Part shown: piece by piece, positions 1 through 6,010 of the stretch
Position numbering within the stretch: the first letter of the stretch is position 1
How the letters are laid out: each line of letters begins with the position of its first letter
NCBI GenBank assembly: GCA_964578975.1
Contig: CAZOFA010000102.1
Span: 1 to 6,036 of the forward strand
Length of the DNA stretch: 6,036 bases
Source: CAYRUP01 sp964578975
GTDB lineage: Bacteria > Pseudomonadota > Gammaproteobacteria > DSM-16500
Reading direction: 5' to 3'
Notes under the pieces: model-generated
Seen by the model: only the letters and a program-made list of their open reading frames with translations
What the model was told of the DNA's origin: nothing
The model's database searches: none
Program-made: the position numbers and the translations under genes

Positions 1-4
1 GATC

Positions 5-37
5 ACCCTGAGGAGCGCGAAGCGCGTCTCGAAGGGT
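5..37. repeat. Palindromic dispersed repeat (ACCCT...AGGGT hairpin)
   Basis: The arms ACCCT-GAG and CTC-(GA)-AGGGT enclose a GC-rich core in which GCGC pairs with GCGC around a GAA loop, so the element folds into one imperfect hairpin. It starts 12 bp beyond the acyP stop codon, on the downstream side. From memory, very similar sequences (ending CGCTCCTCAGGG on the other strand) are scattered between genes in many proteobacterial genomes. Only one copy is in this window, so its repeat nature rests on that recollection. It could act as a transcript-end or mRNA-stabilising structure for acyP, but there is no clear T-tract to make it an intrinsic terminator. Confidence 0.6.
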
Positions 38-48
38 AAGGGTTAAAA

Positions 49-327
49 TTACTTCACCCCAAACCGTTCATGATCCTGCCAGACAATTTCTTCGTAAGTC
101 ACTTCTGTCACGTTTGCAAGCGCAGGTCCATTGTGCAGCCATTGATGTAGACGTTTTAAATTTTCTGGCTCACCAAATGCCATCACTTCCACCCGACCAT
201 CCGTTAAATTTTTCGCCCAACCCGTTAAATTAAGCTCGCGCGCAATATCTTGCGTGGAGGCACGAAACCACACCCCTTGCACTTTCCCTGAAACAAAACA
301 ATGTATACCAAATTTTTTTTGCGTCAT
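49..327 (-). CDS. acyP: Acylphosphatase
   Basis: This is a small cytosolic enzyme that hydrolyses the carboxyl-phosphate bond of acyl phosphates such as acetyl or carbamoyl phosphate. The 92-residue product has the usual length and both family signatures. The first is SGKVQGVWFR at residues 13-22, where the backbone loop binds phosphate and R22 is the expected phosphate-binding arginine. The second is GWAKNLTDGRVEV from residue 36, where N40 is the expected catalytic asparagine that positions the water. The ATG at 327-325 is preceded 7 nt upstream by a good Shine-Dalgarno GAGGAA (complement of 335-340), which fixes the start. The gene is divergent from lpxL with only 28 bp between start codons. 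Its physiological role is not well defined in bacteria, and its position beside lipid A genes is probably chance. The assignment to the family is firm. Confidence 0.96.
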   Translation of the reverse strand: MTQKKFGIHCFVSGKVQGVWFRASTQDIARELNLTGWAKNLTDGRVEVMAFGEPENLKRLHQWLHNGPALANVTEVTYEEIVWQDHERFGVK

Positions 328-346
328 CTGGATATTCCTCTATAAT
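319..346 (+). promoter_or_regulatory. Candidate lpxL promoter (TTGCGT-16 bp-TATAAT)
   Basis: A perfect -10 hexamer TATAAT lies at 341-346, with a weak -35 TTGCGT at 319-324 and a 16-bp spacer. Transcription would begin about 352-354, only a few bases before the lpxL ATG at 356, giving a leaderless or nearly leaderless mRNA. No Shine-Dalgarno is visible in front of that ATG, which agrees. The -10 box overlaps the acyP ribosome-binding site on the opposite strand. This is inference from sequence pattern only. Confidence 0.5.
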
Positions 347-355
347 GCACAATCT

Positions 356-1270
356 ATGTCAAAACTTAAAAAGCAATTAGCGCTCCTCCATCCACTCTAT
401 TGGCCAGTTTGGCTCGTGATTGGTTTTCTTTGGCTGATCACACGTTTGCCCCAACGTTTACAATTAAGCTTAGGGAAAAATATCGGTCGATTAATGTATT
501 TAATTCCCAGTAAATTAAAACACATTACTGCAACCAATATAAAACTTTGTTTTCCCAACTTAAACAAAACAGAACAAAAAAATTTAGCGAAAAAAAATTT
601 TGAATCACTTGGCATTGGGATGATTGAAGCGGCGATGGCGTGGTGGTTGCCGGATGAAAAATTACAACATTTATTCCAAATCCATGGCCTTCAATACGCA
701 GAAGAGGCGTTCGCACGCGGCAAAGGCATTATTTTACTGGGGCCGCATTTTACTTGTTTGGAAATGGTGGGTCGTTTGATCAGTATGAAATATTCGTTTG
801 CTGTGATGTATCGCCCACACAAGAAAAAATTGATCGCCTTTTTTCAAGAACGCTTTCGCCAAAAACATTACATGCAAGCAATTCCACGTGATCGCATGCG
901 TGAATTGATTCGTGCGTTAAATAATAATGTCGCCATTTGGTATGCCTATGATATCGACGGTGGAAAAAAGCGTAGTGTTTTCGCACCTTTTTTTGGCATA
1001 CCCGCTTCTTCGTTAACCTCTGTGTCGCGTATCAAACGCATGAGTGATGCAACCATCATTCCAATTAGTTTTTATCGGCGTGATGATGAATTTCGTTATG
1101 ATGTCGTGCTCTATCCACCGATTGAAACAGTGCCGAGCGATGATTTACAAGCAGATGCGACCACATTAAATCTTGCGTTAGAGCGCGCGATTAAACAAAA
1201 ACCGGAACAATATGTGTGGCAATACAAACGTTTTAAAACCCGCCCGCCGGGTGAACCGCGCTTGTATTAA
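356..1270 (+). CDS. lpxL: Lipid A biosynthesis lauroyl acyltransferase (LpxL/HtrB)
   Basis: This inner-membrane enzyme transfers an acyl chain, typically laurate, from acyl-ACP to Kdo2-lipid IVA to give penta-acyl lipid A. The product is 304 residues; E. coli LpxL is 306. Visible family features, in order: the LLHPLYW segment near residue 10, a single hydrophobic anchor at about 17-30, NFESLG near 82, the catalytic HX4E motif (GPHFTCLE, with H131 and E136), MYRPHKK near 151, WYAYDIDGG near 195, and the C-terminal YKRFKTRPPG. The open frame extends upstream to a GTG at 254, but that stretch is antisense to acyP and not family-like. ATG 356 gives the N-terminus that aligns with LpxL. No Shine-Dalgarno is evident, while a TATAAT box ends 10 bp upstream. 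The 3' end overlaps the convergent glycosyltransferase frame by 38 bp. LpxP or LpxM paralogues are less likely because overall similarity and length favour LpxL; acyl-chain choice cannot be read from the sequence. Confidence 0.94.
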   Translation: MSKLKKQLALLHPLYWPVWLVIGFLWLITRLPQRLQLSLGKNIGRLMYLIPSKLKHITATNIKLCFPNLNKTEQKNLAKKNFESLGIGMIEAAMAWWLPDEKLQHLFQIHGLQYAEEAFARGKGIILLGPHFTCLEMVGRLISMKYSFAVMYRPHKKKLIAFFQERFRQKHYMQAIPRDRMRELIRALNNNVAIWYAYDIDGGKKRSVFAPFFGIPASSLTSVSRIKRMSDATIIPISFYRRDDEFRYDVVLYPPIETVPSDDLQADATTLNLALERAIKQKPEQYVWQYKRFKTRPPGEPRLY

Positions 1271-2897
1271 CACTCTCTTTTGCTGTAAGTCTGTCATTCT
1301 GAATAGTCACCATGGATTCCCGCATGCGCGGGAATGACACGGGTGAAAAAACCACCACATGTTCATGGCCGATTTTACCGTGTAAAATAATATTCATTTT
1401 GTTGCGCACATGATTAGGCAATGCCTCGAAATTTTCTTGAGCGGTAATCACCAACGCATGCATTTTTGTGATTTGTTTTACATCAGAAACAAAAAATACA
1501 TGATCCTCATGTGGCATATTCACCACGTATTTAATCGGCATTCCATCTGGATCTTCGTGATAAAAAACTAAATTTGCATGCTGTAGGGCGCGTATTTTTT
1601 CGACTTGAATCACAAACTCGCGTGTGTGATTAATTTTTAAATTAAACGATTCAACCATAAAAATATTAAATAACACAAATAAAAAAACAGCGAGTGAAAA
1701 CACAACATGTTTGTTACGTGACAAAATCATTAAAAATTGGAACACCACTAAAAACACAATAAACGCCGCATAATTTAATTGCACCGCATGATAATGCAAC
1801 ACAGCCAATAATGTGATGCCCAGCAAGGGTAGCAAGCCGCACAGTCGATAAAATAAAGTTTTAAAAAAATAAAAATCATTCTTTTTAACCAGCGTAAAAA
1901 AATACGCGCAGATTAATGCGAGCGCGGGCGCAATCGATAAAATATAACGAACTTTTTTATCGGCTGGAATGCTTAAGCCCGTCATCACAATGAGTATCCA
2001 ACCGCATAAACTAAATAATAATTTTTTCTCTTGTGAAAGTTTAATTTTATTTTTTGTCAACAGCATACCCAATAACATCACAATCGCTAACGGATAGGTG
2101 ATGGCATACGCACCAAAGTTTTCCACAAAATAAAAAATGTGTGAGGGCGTTCTAATTTCTTGTAATCGTCCAAACACTTCCATATTCAACACATCATGCA
2201 TGAATGACGCACCACCCGCGTGATAGGCCATCCACAATAACGTGACGCTACACAATATCAGCAGCAACACTCCCATCAACGCAATAGCGAAAAACGTGCG
2301 CCATTTTTTTTCGAGTAAATAGAAAACGCATAACACACTGGTGGGGATGATTAATCCAATCGGCCCGCGGATCGCAAAACAAAAAACTAACAGGAATGCG
2401 ATGCGCATCCAGGGCAAACGTTTTTGTTTCACTTGCGCGGCATAGGCGAAATAAAAACAAAGCGTGGTGCATGCAGTCACATACATGTCTAATGAAATGG
2501 TGCGCGCTTCCGTGATAAAAGCGAGCGTGAAAAATAAAAATCCGACCGCATACCAACCAAAACGTCGCGTGTGTAAGGCACCAATACGAAAAGTGATGGC
2601 GACAGTCGCGGCCGCAGCCACAGCACTCGGAAACACTGCAACCAATTTATTCAACGTGCCGGACAAATATGCCGTTAAATAAATTAATAACGTCGATGTC
2701 ACTGGATAATCCGGATAAGGCGCACCATAGGTGGTTGGAAACCAACTCACACCATGACGCCACATTTCCAACGCAAACAGATAAAAACGCGCTTCAAAAC
2801 CAATGATTTCTTGTTGTTTTAAACCGATGGTGAAAAGAATCAACCCGATTAAAAAAACAATCATACTGTCGAGTGTGACGCGGCGCTGCAATGTCAT
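1233..2897 (-). CDS. ArnT/PMT-type integral-membrane glycosyltransferase (GT-C fold)
   Basis: The 554-residue product is very hydrophobic, with roughly 11-13 predicted membrane spans up to about residue 412, followed by a soluble domain of about 100 residues. The family is suggested by several features. After the first span comes a periplasmic loop with FEARFY (E35, the usual position of the catalytic/metal-binding acidic residue in GT-C enzymes). These are followed by a YPDYP stretch at 61-65 where ArnT has its E-K-P-P motif, D137 before a span, IRGPIGLIIP at 176-185 (compare TKGPVGL in ArnT), and SIPADKKVRYIL at 319-330. Known relatives move a sugar from a polyprenyl-phosphate to lipid A or a periplasmic protein; the sugar and acceptor cannot be read here, so no gene symbol is given. 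ATG 2897 is supported by GAGGG 5 nt upstream. Residues about 520-536 are encoded by a dispersed repeat, and the last 12-13 codons lie antisense to lpxL. This tail is probably not part of the ancestral protein. Confidence 0.85.
   Translation of the reverse strand: MTLQRRVTLDSMIVFLIGLILFTIGLKQQEIIGFEARFYLFALEMWRHGVSWFPTTYGAPYPDYPVTSTLLIYLTAYLSGTLNKLVAVFPSAVAAAATVAITFRIGALHTRRFGWYAVGFLFFTLAFITEARTISLDMYVTACTTLCFYFAYAAQVKQKRLPWMRIAFLLVFCFAIRGPIGLIIPTSVLCVFYLLEKKWRTFFAIALMGVLLLILCSVTLLWMAYHAGGASFMHDVLNMEVFGRLQEIRTPSHIFYFVENFGAYAITYPLAIVMLLGMLLTKNKIKLSQEKKLLFSLCGWILIVMTGLSIPADKKVRYILSIAPALALICAYFFTLVKKNDFYFFKTLFYRLCGLLPLLGITLLAVLHYHAVQLNYAAFIVFLVVFQFLMILSRNKHVVFSLAVFLFVLFNIFMVESFNLKINHTREFVIQVEKIRALQHANLVFYHEDPDGMPIKYVVNMPHEDHVFFVSDVKQITKMHALVITAQENFEALPNHVRNKMNIILHGKIGHEHVVVFSPVSFPRMRESMVTIQNDRLTAKESVNTSAVHPAGGF
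1292..1339. repeat. 48-bp palindromic dispersed repeat with 8-bp terminal inverted repeats
   Basis: The ends TGTCATTC (1292-1299) and GAATGACA (1332-1339) are exact 8-bp inverted repeats. Nested at the right is a perfect hairpin: ATTCCCGC (1316-1323), loop ATGC, GCGGGAAT (1328-1335). This design, ATTCCC...GGGAAT next to GTCATTC, matches from memory a class of intergenic repeats common in gamma- and betaproteobacteria and resembling neisserial dRS3-like elements. Translated copies typically read PRMRES, exactly as seen at residues 523-528 of the overlapping glycosyltransferase frame. It begins 21 bp after the lpxL stop codon. No transposase is present, so any movement would be non-autonomous. 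A degenerate end of the same element appears at 5963-5987. Confidence 0.8.
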
Positions 2898-2974
2898 AGT
2901 AACCCTCTATTTTTCTATGTATTATTGCACTCAACATGCTAAAATCACACCATTTCGTCACTTAGTAGAAAATA
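2898..2974. promoter_or_regulatory. Divergent intergenic region; extended -10 promoter candidate for hldE at 2937-2945
   Basis: These 77 bp separate the start codons of the glycosyltransferase (minus) and hldE (plus), so both promoters should lie here or just inside the genes. On the plus strand TGCTAAAAT (2937-2945) is a plausible extended -10, which would start transcription near 2952 and leave a short leader of about 23 nt. No good -35 is visible at the right distance. On the minus strand an AT-rich stretch around 2916-2926 (reading TGCAATAATAC) could serve as the glycosyltransferase -10, and GAGGG at 2903-2907 is its ribosome-binding site. hldE itself has no clear Shine-Dalgarno. These are sequence-pattern inferences. 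Confidence 0.4.
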
Positions 2975-4411
2975 ATGAAAAATCAATTACCTAATTTTGC
3001 AGACGCTTGTGTCTTAGTGATTGGCGACCTCATGCTAGACCGTTATTGGTTTGGCGATGCAGCCCGAATTTCGCCTGAAGCCCCCGTTCCAATTGTGAAT
3101 ATTAAGCAAATTGATGAACGTCCGGGTGGTGCGGGAAATGTTGCTTTGAATATTTCCGCCTTGGGTGCGAAGACCACATTAATTGGCATCACCGGAACCG
3201 ATGAAGCGGCTCGAACCCTCACTGAGCAACTGGCCTCAGCAGGTGTCAGTCATGATATTCATTGTTTGGCGAATATTCCCACGATTACCAAATTGCGCGT
3301 CATTAGTCGTCATCAACAACTCATCCGCATGGATTTTGAAGAAAAATTTCCTGAGTTCGATCCCACAAAAATGATCGACTATTACAAAAGAAATTTGATT
3401 GAAAATAAATTAGTGATTTTTTCTGACTATGGTAAAGGAACATTGACTTGTGTTCCGCAACTGATTCAACTCGCAAAAGCGGCGAACGTGATCACACTGG
3501 TTGATCCGAAAGGAACTGATTTCAGTATTTATCGAGGCGCCGATATTATTACGCCGAATTTCAAAGAATTTGAAGCCATTGTCGGACCTTGTGTCAGTCA
3601 ATATGACGTCGTCAAAAAAGGTCGTCAACTCTTGCGTGAACATGAAATTGATACATTGTTGTTGACGCGTGGCGAACATGGGATGACGCTCATTCAGCAA
3701 AACGAAGAAGAAATTCATTTACCGGCGCATGCGCGTGAAGTATTTGATGTGACGGGTGCTGGTGACACCGTCATCGCAATTTTAGGCACGGCTTTAGCGG
3801 CAGGTAGCTCGTTACCACAAGCGATGGCGCTCGCTAATTTAGCGGCAAGTTTAGTGGTCGGAAAATTAGGCGCGGCCACCGTCAGTGTTGCAGAATTGCA
3901 AGTTGCATTAACTGATACGTCGGTGATGTGTGGCGGTGTGGTCAACGAAGAACAACTCAAATTCGCCATCAGCGAAGCACGTCTGCAAGGTAAGCGCATT
4001 GTTTTCACCAATGGCTGTTTTGATATTTTGCACGCAGGTCATGTCACTTATTTACAACAAGCAAAACAATTAGGCGATCATCTCGTGGTGGCCATCAATA
4101 GCGATGAATCGGTGCGTAAATTAAAAGGTTCCGGTCGACCGATTAATTCTGTTGAACAACGTATGGCGGTATTAGCGAGTTTAGGTGTGGTCGATTGGGT
4201 GACATCTTTTAACGACGATACACCTGAACGCTTATTAAGAAAATTTCAACCTGATATCCTGGTGAAAGGTGGTGATTACACCATCGATCAAGTCGTGGGT
4301 GCCGATATTGTGCGTGCATACGGTGGCGATGTGCGCGTATTGGGTGCAGTAAAAAATGTTTCAACCAGCGCGATCATTGATCGTGTCGTTAAACAAAAAT
4401 CGAATGAGTAA
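2975..4411 (+). CDS. hldE: Bifunctional heptose-7-phosphate kinase / heptose-1-phosphate adenylyltransferase
   Basis: This cytosolic enzyme makes the activated sugar for LPS inner-core heptose. It phosphorylates D-glycero-D-manno-heptose 7-phosphate at C1 and, after GmhB removes the 7-phosphate, joins the 1-phosphate to AMP. The 478 residues match the fused form (477 in E. coli). Residues about 1-312 form a PfkB/ribokinase-like domain with RPGGAGNVAL (49-58, substrate loop), VDPKGTDFSIY near 176, TPNFKEFE (193-200), and DVTGAGDT (258-265, anion hole with catalytic base D264). After a linker, residues about 340-475 form a nucleotidyltransferase domain with TNGCFDILHAGH (345-356, containing the HxGH motif) and LVKGGDY (439-445). 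Both active sites look intact. gmk follows after 5 bp, suggesting one transcript. Partners GmhA, GmhB and HldD are not in the window. The ATG is chosen because it aligns with the family N-terminus; the Shine-Dalgarno is weak. Confidence 0.97.
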   Translation: MKNQLPNFADACVLVIGDLMLDRYWFGDAARISPEAPVPIVNIKQIDERPGGAGNVALNISALGAKTTLIGITGTDEAARTLTEQLASAGVSHDIHCLANIPTITKLRVISRHQQLIRMDFEEKFPEFDPTKMIDYYKRNLIENKLVIFSDYGKGTLTCVPQLIQLAKAANVITLVDPKGTDFSIYRGADIITPNFKEFEAIVGPCVSQYDVVKKGRQLLREHEIDTLLLTRGEHGMTLIQQNEEEIHLPAHAREVFDVTGAGDTVIAILGTALAAGSSLPQAMALANLAASLVVGKLGAATVSVAELQVALTDTSVMCGGVVNEEQLKFAISEARLQGKRIVFTNGCFDILHAGHVTYLQQAKQLGDHLVVAINSDESVRKLKGSGRPINSVEQRMAVLASLGVVDWVTSFNDDTPERLLRKFQPDILVKGGDYTIDQVVGADIVRAYGGDVRVLGAVKNVSTSAIIDRVVKQKSNE

Positions 4412-4416
4412 GACGC

Positions 4417-5028
4417 ATGTCCGAGTCAGGAATTTTATATGTGATCTCAGCGCCTTCTGGCACAGGCAAAACGACTCTCGTCAAAACACTCGTTGAATCA
4501 CTTCCGAAAATAACGGTTTCCATTTCTCATACCACACGCAACAAACGACCCGCAGAAACTCATGGCGTGAATTATTATTTTGTTGAACAACATGAATTTA
4601 AACAGATGATTGAACGCAACGAATTTTTAGAATACGCGTCGGTGTTTAATCAGTTATATGGCACATCACGTCTCTGGGTTGAAAACACCTTAAAACAAGG
4701 GATTGATGTGATTCTGGAAATTGATTGGCAAGGTGCACAACAAATTCAACGCTTATTTAAAGATTGCATCAGCATTTTTATTTTACCACCTTCGTTATCC
4801 GCTTTATCTGAACGTTTAACGCAACGCAATCAAGATACGGCTGAGGTGATTCATAAACGTTTGGCGGATGCACGCGAAACGCTTTCTCATGTGGGTGAAT
4901 ATCAATACATCGTGTTAAACGATGATTTCGAGACCGCTTTGCACGATCTTCAGAGCATTATTTCCGCCGGGCGTCTTATAAAACGCCGTCAAATGGAAAA
5001 GCTTGCTTCTTTATTAATCAGCTTGTAA
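4417..5028 (+). CDS. gmk: Guanylate kinase
   Basis: This enzyme phosphorylates GMP to GDP with ATP and is needed for GTP/dGTP supply and for recycling guanine nucleotides. The 203-residue product (E. coli 207) has the P-loop APSGTGKTT at 12-20. The GMP-binding segment SHTTRNKRPAETHGVNYYF covers 37-55, with R41, R44 and Y54 as the expected ligands. EIDWQGAQQI comes next, then the lid-region LPPSLSALSERL, and LNDDFETAL near the C-terminus. The residue before E47 is alanine where glycine is usual, a minor variation. The start codon is 5 bp after the hldE stop, so translation is probably coupled. Only a weak AAG/GAG-type ribosome site is present. In many gammaproteobacteria gmk is followed by rpoZ (RNA polymerase omega); here an unrelated gene follows directly. 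Confidence 0.97.
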   Translation: MSESGILYVISAPSGTGKTTLVKTLVESLPKITVSISHTTRNKRPAETHGVNYYFVEQHEFKQMIERNEFLEYASVFNQLYGTSRLWVENTLKQGIDVILEIDWQGAQQIQRLFKDCISIFILPPSLSALSERLTQRNQDTAEVIHKRLADARETLSHVGEYQYIVLNDDFETALHDLQSIISAGRLIKRRQMEKLASLLISL

Positions 5029-5066
5029 GCTCTATATCCTACAAATATTAAAAATCGAGGGGCGCT

Positions 5067-5939
5067 ATGAGTTTTCCAAGACAAGTTTTTATTAATCAGA
5101 TTACTGCTTATAAACAAAAGCATGACTCGGTATATAAATTTTGGAAGAATAAAGGTAAAAAAAGAGCTGACAACTATTTGGACGAACTCAAAGAAACAAC
5201 CGACGATCGATTAGAAAAAAAAATATTAAAAGATTATATTCTTACTGAAAAACATCATAGCTCATTAGGGTCGAGTAAAGAATTGCGAGAACTTTTGGGT
5301 AGAGTACTTTGTACGCATTATCAAATTACCGAAGAAGAAATTACCGCGAAATCACAAGAAGTTGACAACGACCTGCTTCAACCTCTTAACCCCCAACACC
5401 AAAATTTACGTCATGAGGCTATTTCGAGATTACTATTCGAAAAAACTGCATATAAATCTTTTAAAGAGTTTTTGACACCGCTAAAGGATTCCATATATTC
5501 AGTGATTGATTCCTTTTCGGATGAAGTTCCAAACATTTCTGCAAAAGATGCTTATCAATTAAAAAATTATCGCCGTGCAATCGAAAAAATTCCCGATGAA
5601 AAGTTAGCAAGCCAATTATTAATCGATTTTATTTTTAAAAAAAGCGCTCTAGATTTTAATATCATGTTTCGCGAACAAATTGGTAAGGAACTTTGTATAC
5701 ATTGGGGTATTTCAGTGCAAAGAATAAATGATAAACTTTTATCAAACGCAATAGCGATGAGGACTTCTCTATTTACGCCGAGTAATCCAGAGTATGTAAC
5801 CACTCAGCATGAAGCAATGTCGTCTCTTTTATTTGATGAGACAAAGAAAAACTTTAAGCAGTTGCAATCTTCTGAAGGAACAAAAACAGTGGTGCCGCAG
5901 ACTTTCCAAGCGAGAAGTTTAAGTTTAACGATTAATTAA
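5067..5939 (+). CDS. Unrecognised charged helical protein with two ~100-residue repeats
   Basis: I do not recognise this 290-residue protein. The ATG has a strong Shine-Dalgarno GAGGGG (5057-5062) four bases upstream, so it is very likely expressed. There is no signal peptide or membrane span. The sequence is rich in K, E, L, Q and N, and looks almost wholly alpha-helical. Two diverged copies of one unit can be aligned at residues 37-136 and 168-266. Shared landmarks are a D/E-rich amphipathic helix (Y37/Y168), RExxGxxLCxHxxI-like segments (R74/R202, C82/C210, H84/H212), and a HEA-(I/M)-S-x-LLF-(E/D)-x-T block (H116/H248). A polar tail of about 24 residues follows. By eye the gene is AT-richer than hldE, with sampled 60-base lines at 27-37% GC. 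It interrupts the common gmk-rpoZ order. In a Legionellales host such proteins are often lineage-specific or secreted effectors, but nothing here proves secretion. Function unknown. Confidence 0.85.
   Translation: MSFPRQVFINQITAYKQKHDSVYKFWKNKGKKRADNYLDELKETTDDRLEKKILKDYILTEKHHSSLGSSKELRELLGRVLCTHYQITEEEITAKSQEVDNDLLQPLNPQHQNLRHEAISRLLFEKTAYKSFKEFLTPLKDSIYSVIDSFSDEVPNISAKDAYQLKNYRRAIEKIPDEKLASQLLIDFIFKKSALDFNIMFREQIGKELCIHWGISVQRINDKLLSNAIAMRTSLFTPSNPEYVTTQHEAMSSLLFDETKKNFKQLQSSEGTKTVVPQTFQARSLSLTIN
5175..5864 (+). repeat. Internal protein-level duplication (two units within the 5067-5939 gene)
   Basis: Unit 1 is encoded at 5175-5474 and unit 2 at 5568-5864, separated by about 31 codons. They are visible only at protein level; the DNA is too diverged to align by eye. 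Conserved pairs in register include Y37/Y168, L54/L185, D56/D187, R74/R202, G78/G206, L81-C82/L209-C210, H84/H212, I87/I215, K95/K223, N108-P109/N240-P241, H116-E117-A118/H248-E249-A250, L122-L123-F124/L254-L255-F256 and T127/T259, with small gaps of 3-4 residues. An old tandem duplication of a single helical domain is the simplest reading. Confidence 0.75.
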
Positions 5940-5940
5940 A

Positions 5941-5962
5941 CCACGTTGTTTTTGTGGCGTGG
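5941..5962. other. Small hairpin after the unrecognised gene
   Basis: CCACG (5941-5945) pairs with CGTGG (5958-5962), extendable by two T-G wobbles, around an 8-base loop, directly after the stop codon. No T-tract follows on the plus strand, so it is a poor intrinsic terminator for the gene. On the minus strand the stem is followed by TTTAATTAAT, a weak match to a terminator for transcription entering from the right. Confidence 0.3.
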
Positions 5963-5987
5963 GGATATAACCGGCGCGGGGATGACA
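5963..5987. repeat. Degenerate end of the 1292-1339 repeat family
   Basis: GCGCGGGGATGACA (5974-5987) matches GCGCGGGAATGACA at 1326-1339 in 13 of 14 positions. A GGAT lies 7 bp before it (8 bp in the intact copy). The left half of the hairpin (ATTCCCGC) has decayed and no left terminal TGTCATTC is evident, so this looks like a remnant rather than a complete element. A chance match of a short GC-rich string cannot be excluded. Confidence 0.45.
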
Positions 5988-6010
5988 AAGATTAAAAACT
6001 ATTTTATAAT
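5982..6010 (+). promoter_or_regulatory. Sigma70-type promoter (ATGACA-17 bp-TATAAT) reading off the right edge
   Basis: The -35 hexamer ATGACA (5982-5987) matches the consensus at 5 of 6 positions, the spacer is the optimal 17 bp, and the -10 at 6005-6010 is the perfect TATAAT. Transcription would start near 6017 and run rightward out of the window into a gene not seen here. It is the best promoter match I found in the window. The -35 box is the end of the repeat remnant at 5963-5987. Confidence 0.65.

Noticed and set aside
254..355. Upstream GTG extension of lpxL by 34 codons
   Set aside because: It runs antisense through the acyP 5' end, has no family similarity, and would require transcription from within acyP. 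ATG 356 aligns with the LpxL N-terminus.
357..362. Perfect TTGACA on the minus strand as an acyP -35 box
   Set aside because: The only -10-like string at workable sequence, TATAGA at 339-344, is just 12 bp away and overlaps the acyP Shine-Dalgarno, so a start there would remove the ribosome site.
1292..1339. CRISPR repeat or insertion-sequence end
   Set aside because: There is a single copy with no spacers or transposase, and the structure fits a small palindromic intergenic repeat.
2248..2682. Open frames on either strand inside the glycosyltransferase
   Set aside because: They have no ribosome sites or recognisable domains, and the long membrane-protein frame explains the coding signal.
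3410..4011. Minus-strand open frames inside hldE
   Set aside because: They overlap a complete hldE with all motifs intact, show no family features, and are expected shadows of its codon use.
5020..5031. AGCTT-GT-AAGCT hairpin over the gmk stop codon as a terminator
   Set aside because: The loop is only two bases, the stem is short and no T-tract follows.
5023..5051. TTGTAA-17-TATTAA as a promoter for the unrecognised gene
   Set aside because: Each hexamer matches the consensus at only 4 of 6 positions, and the predicted start near 5058 would cut into the Shine-Dalgarno at 5057-5062. Read-through from gmk is simpler.
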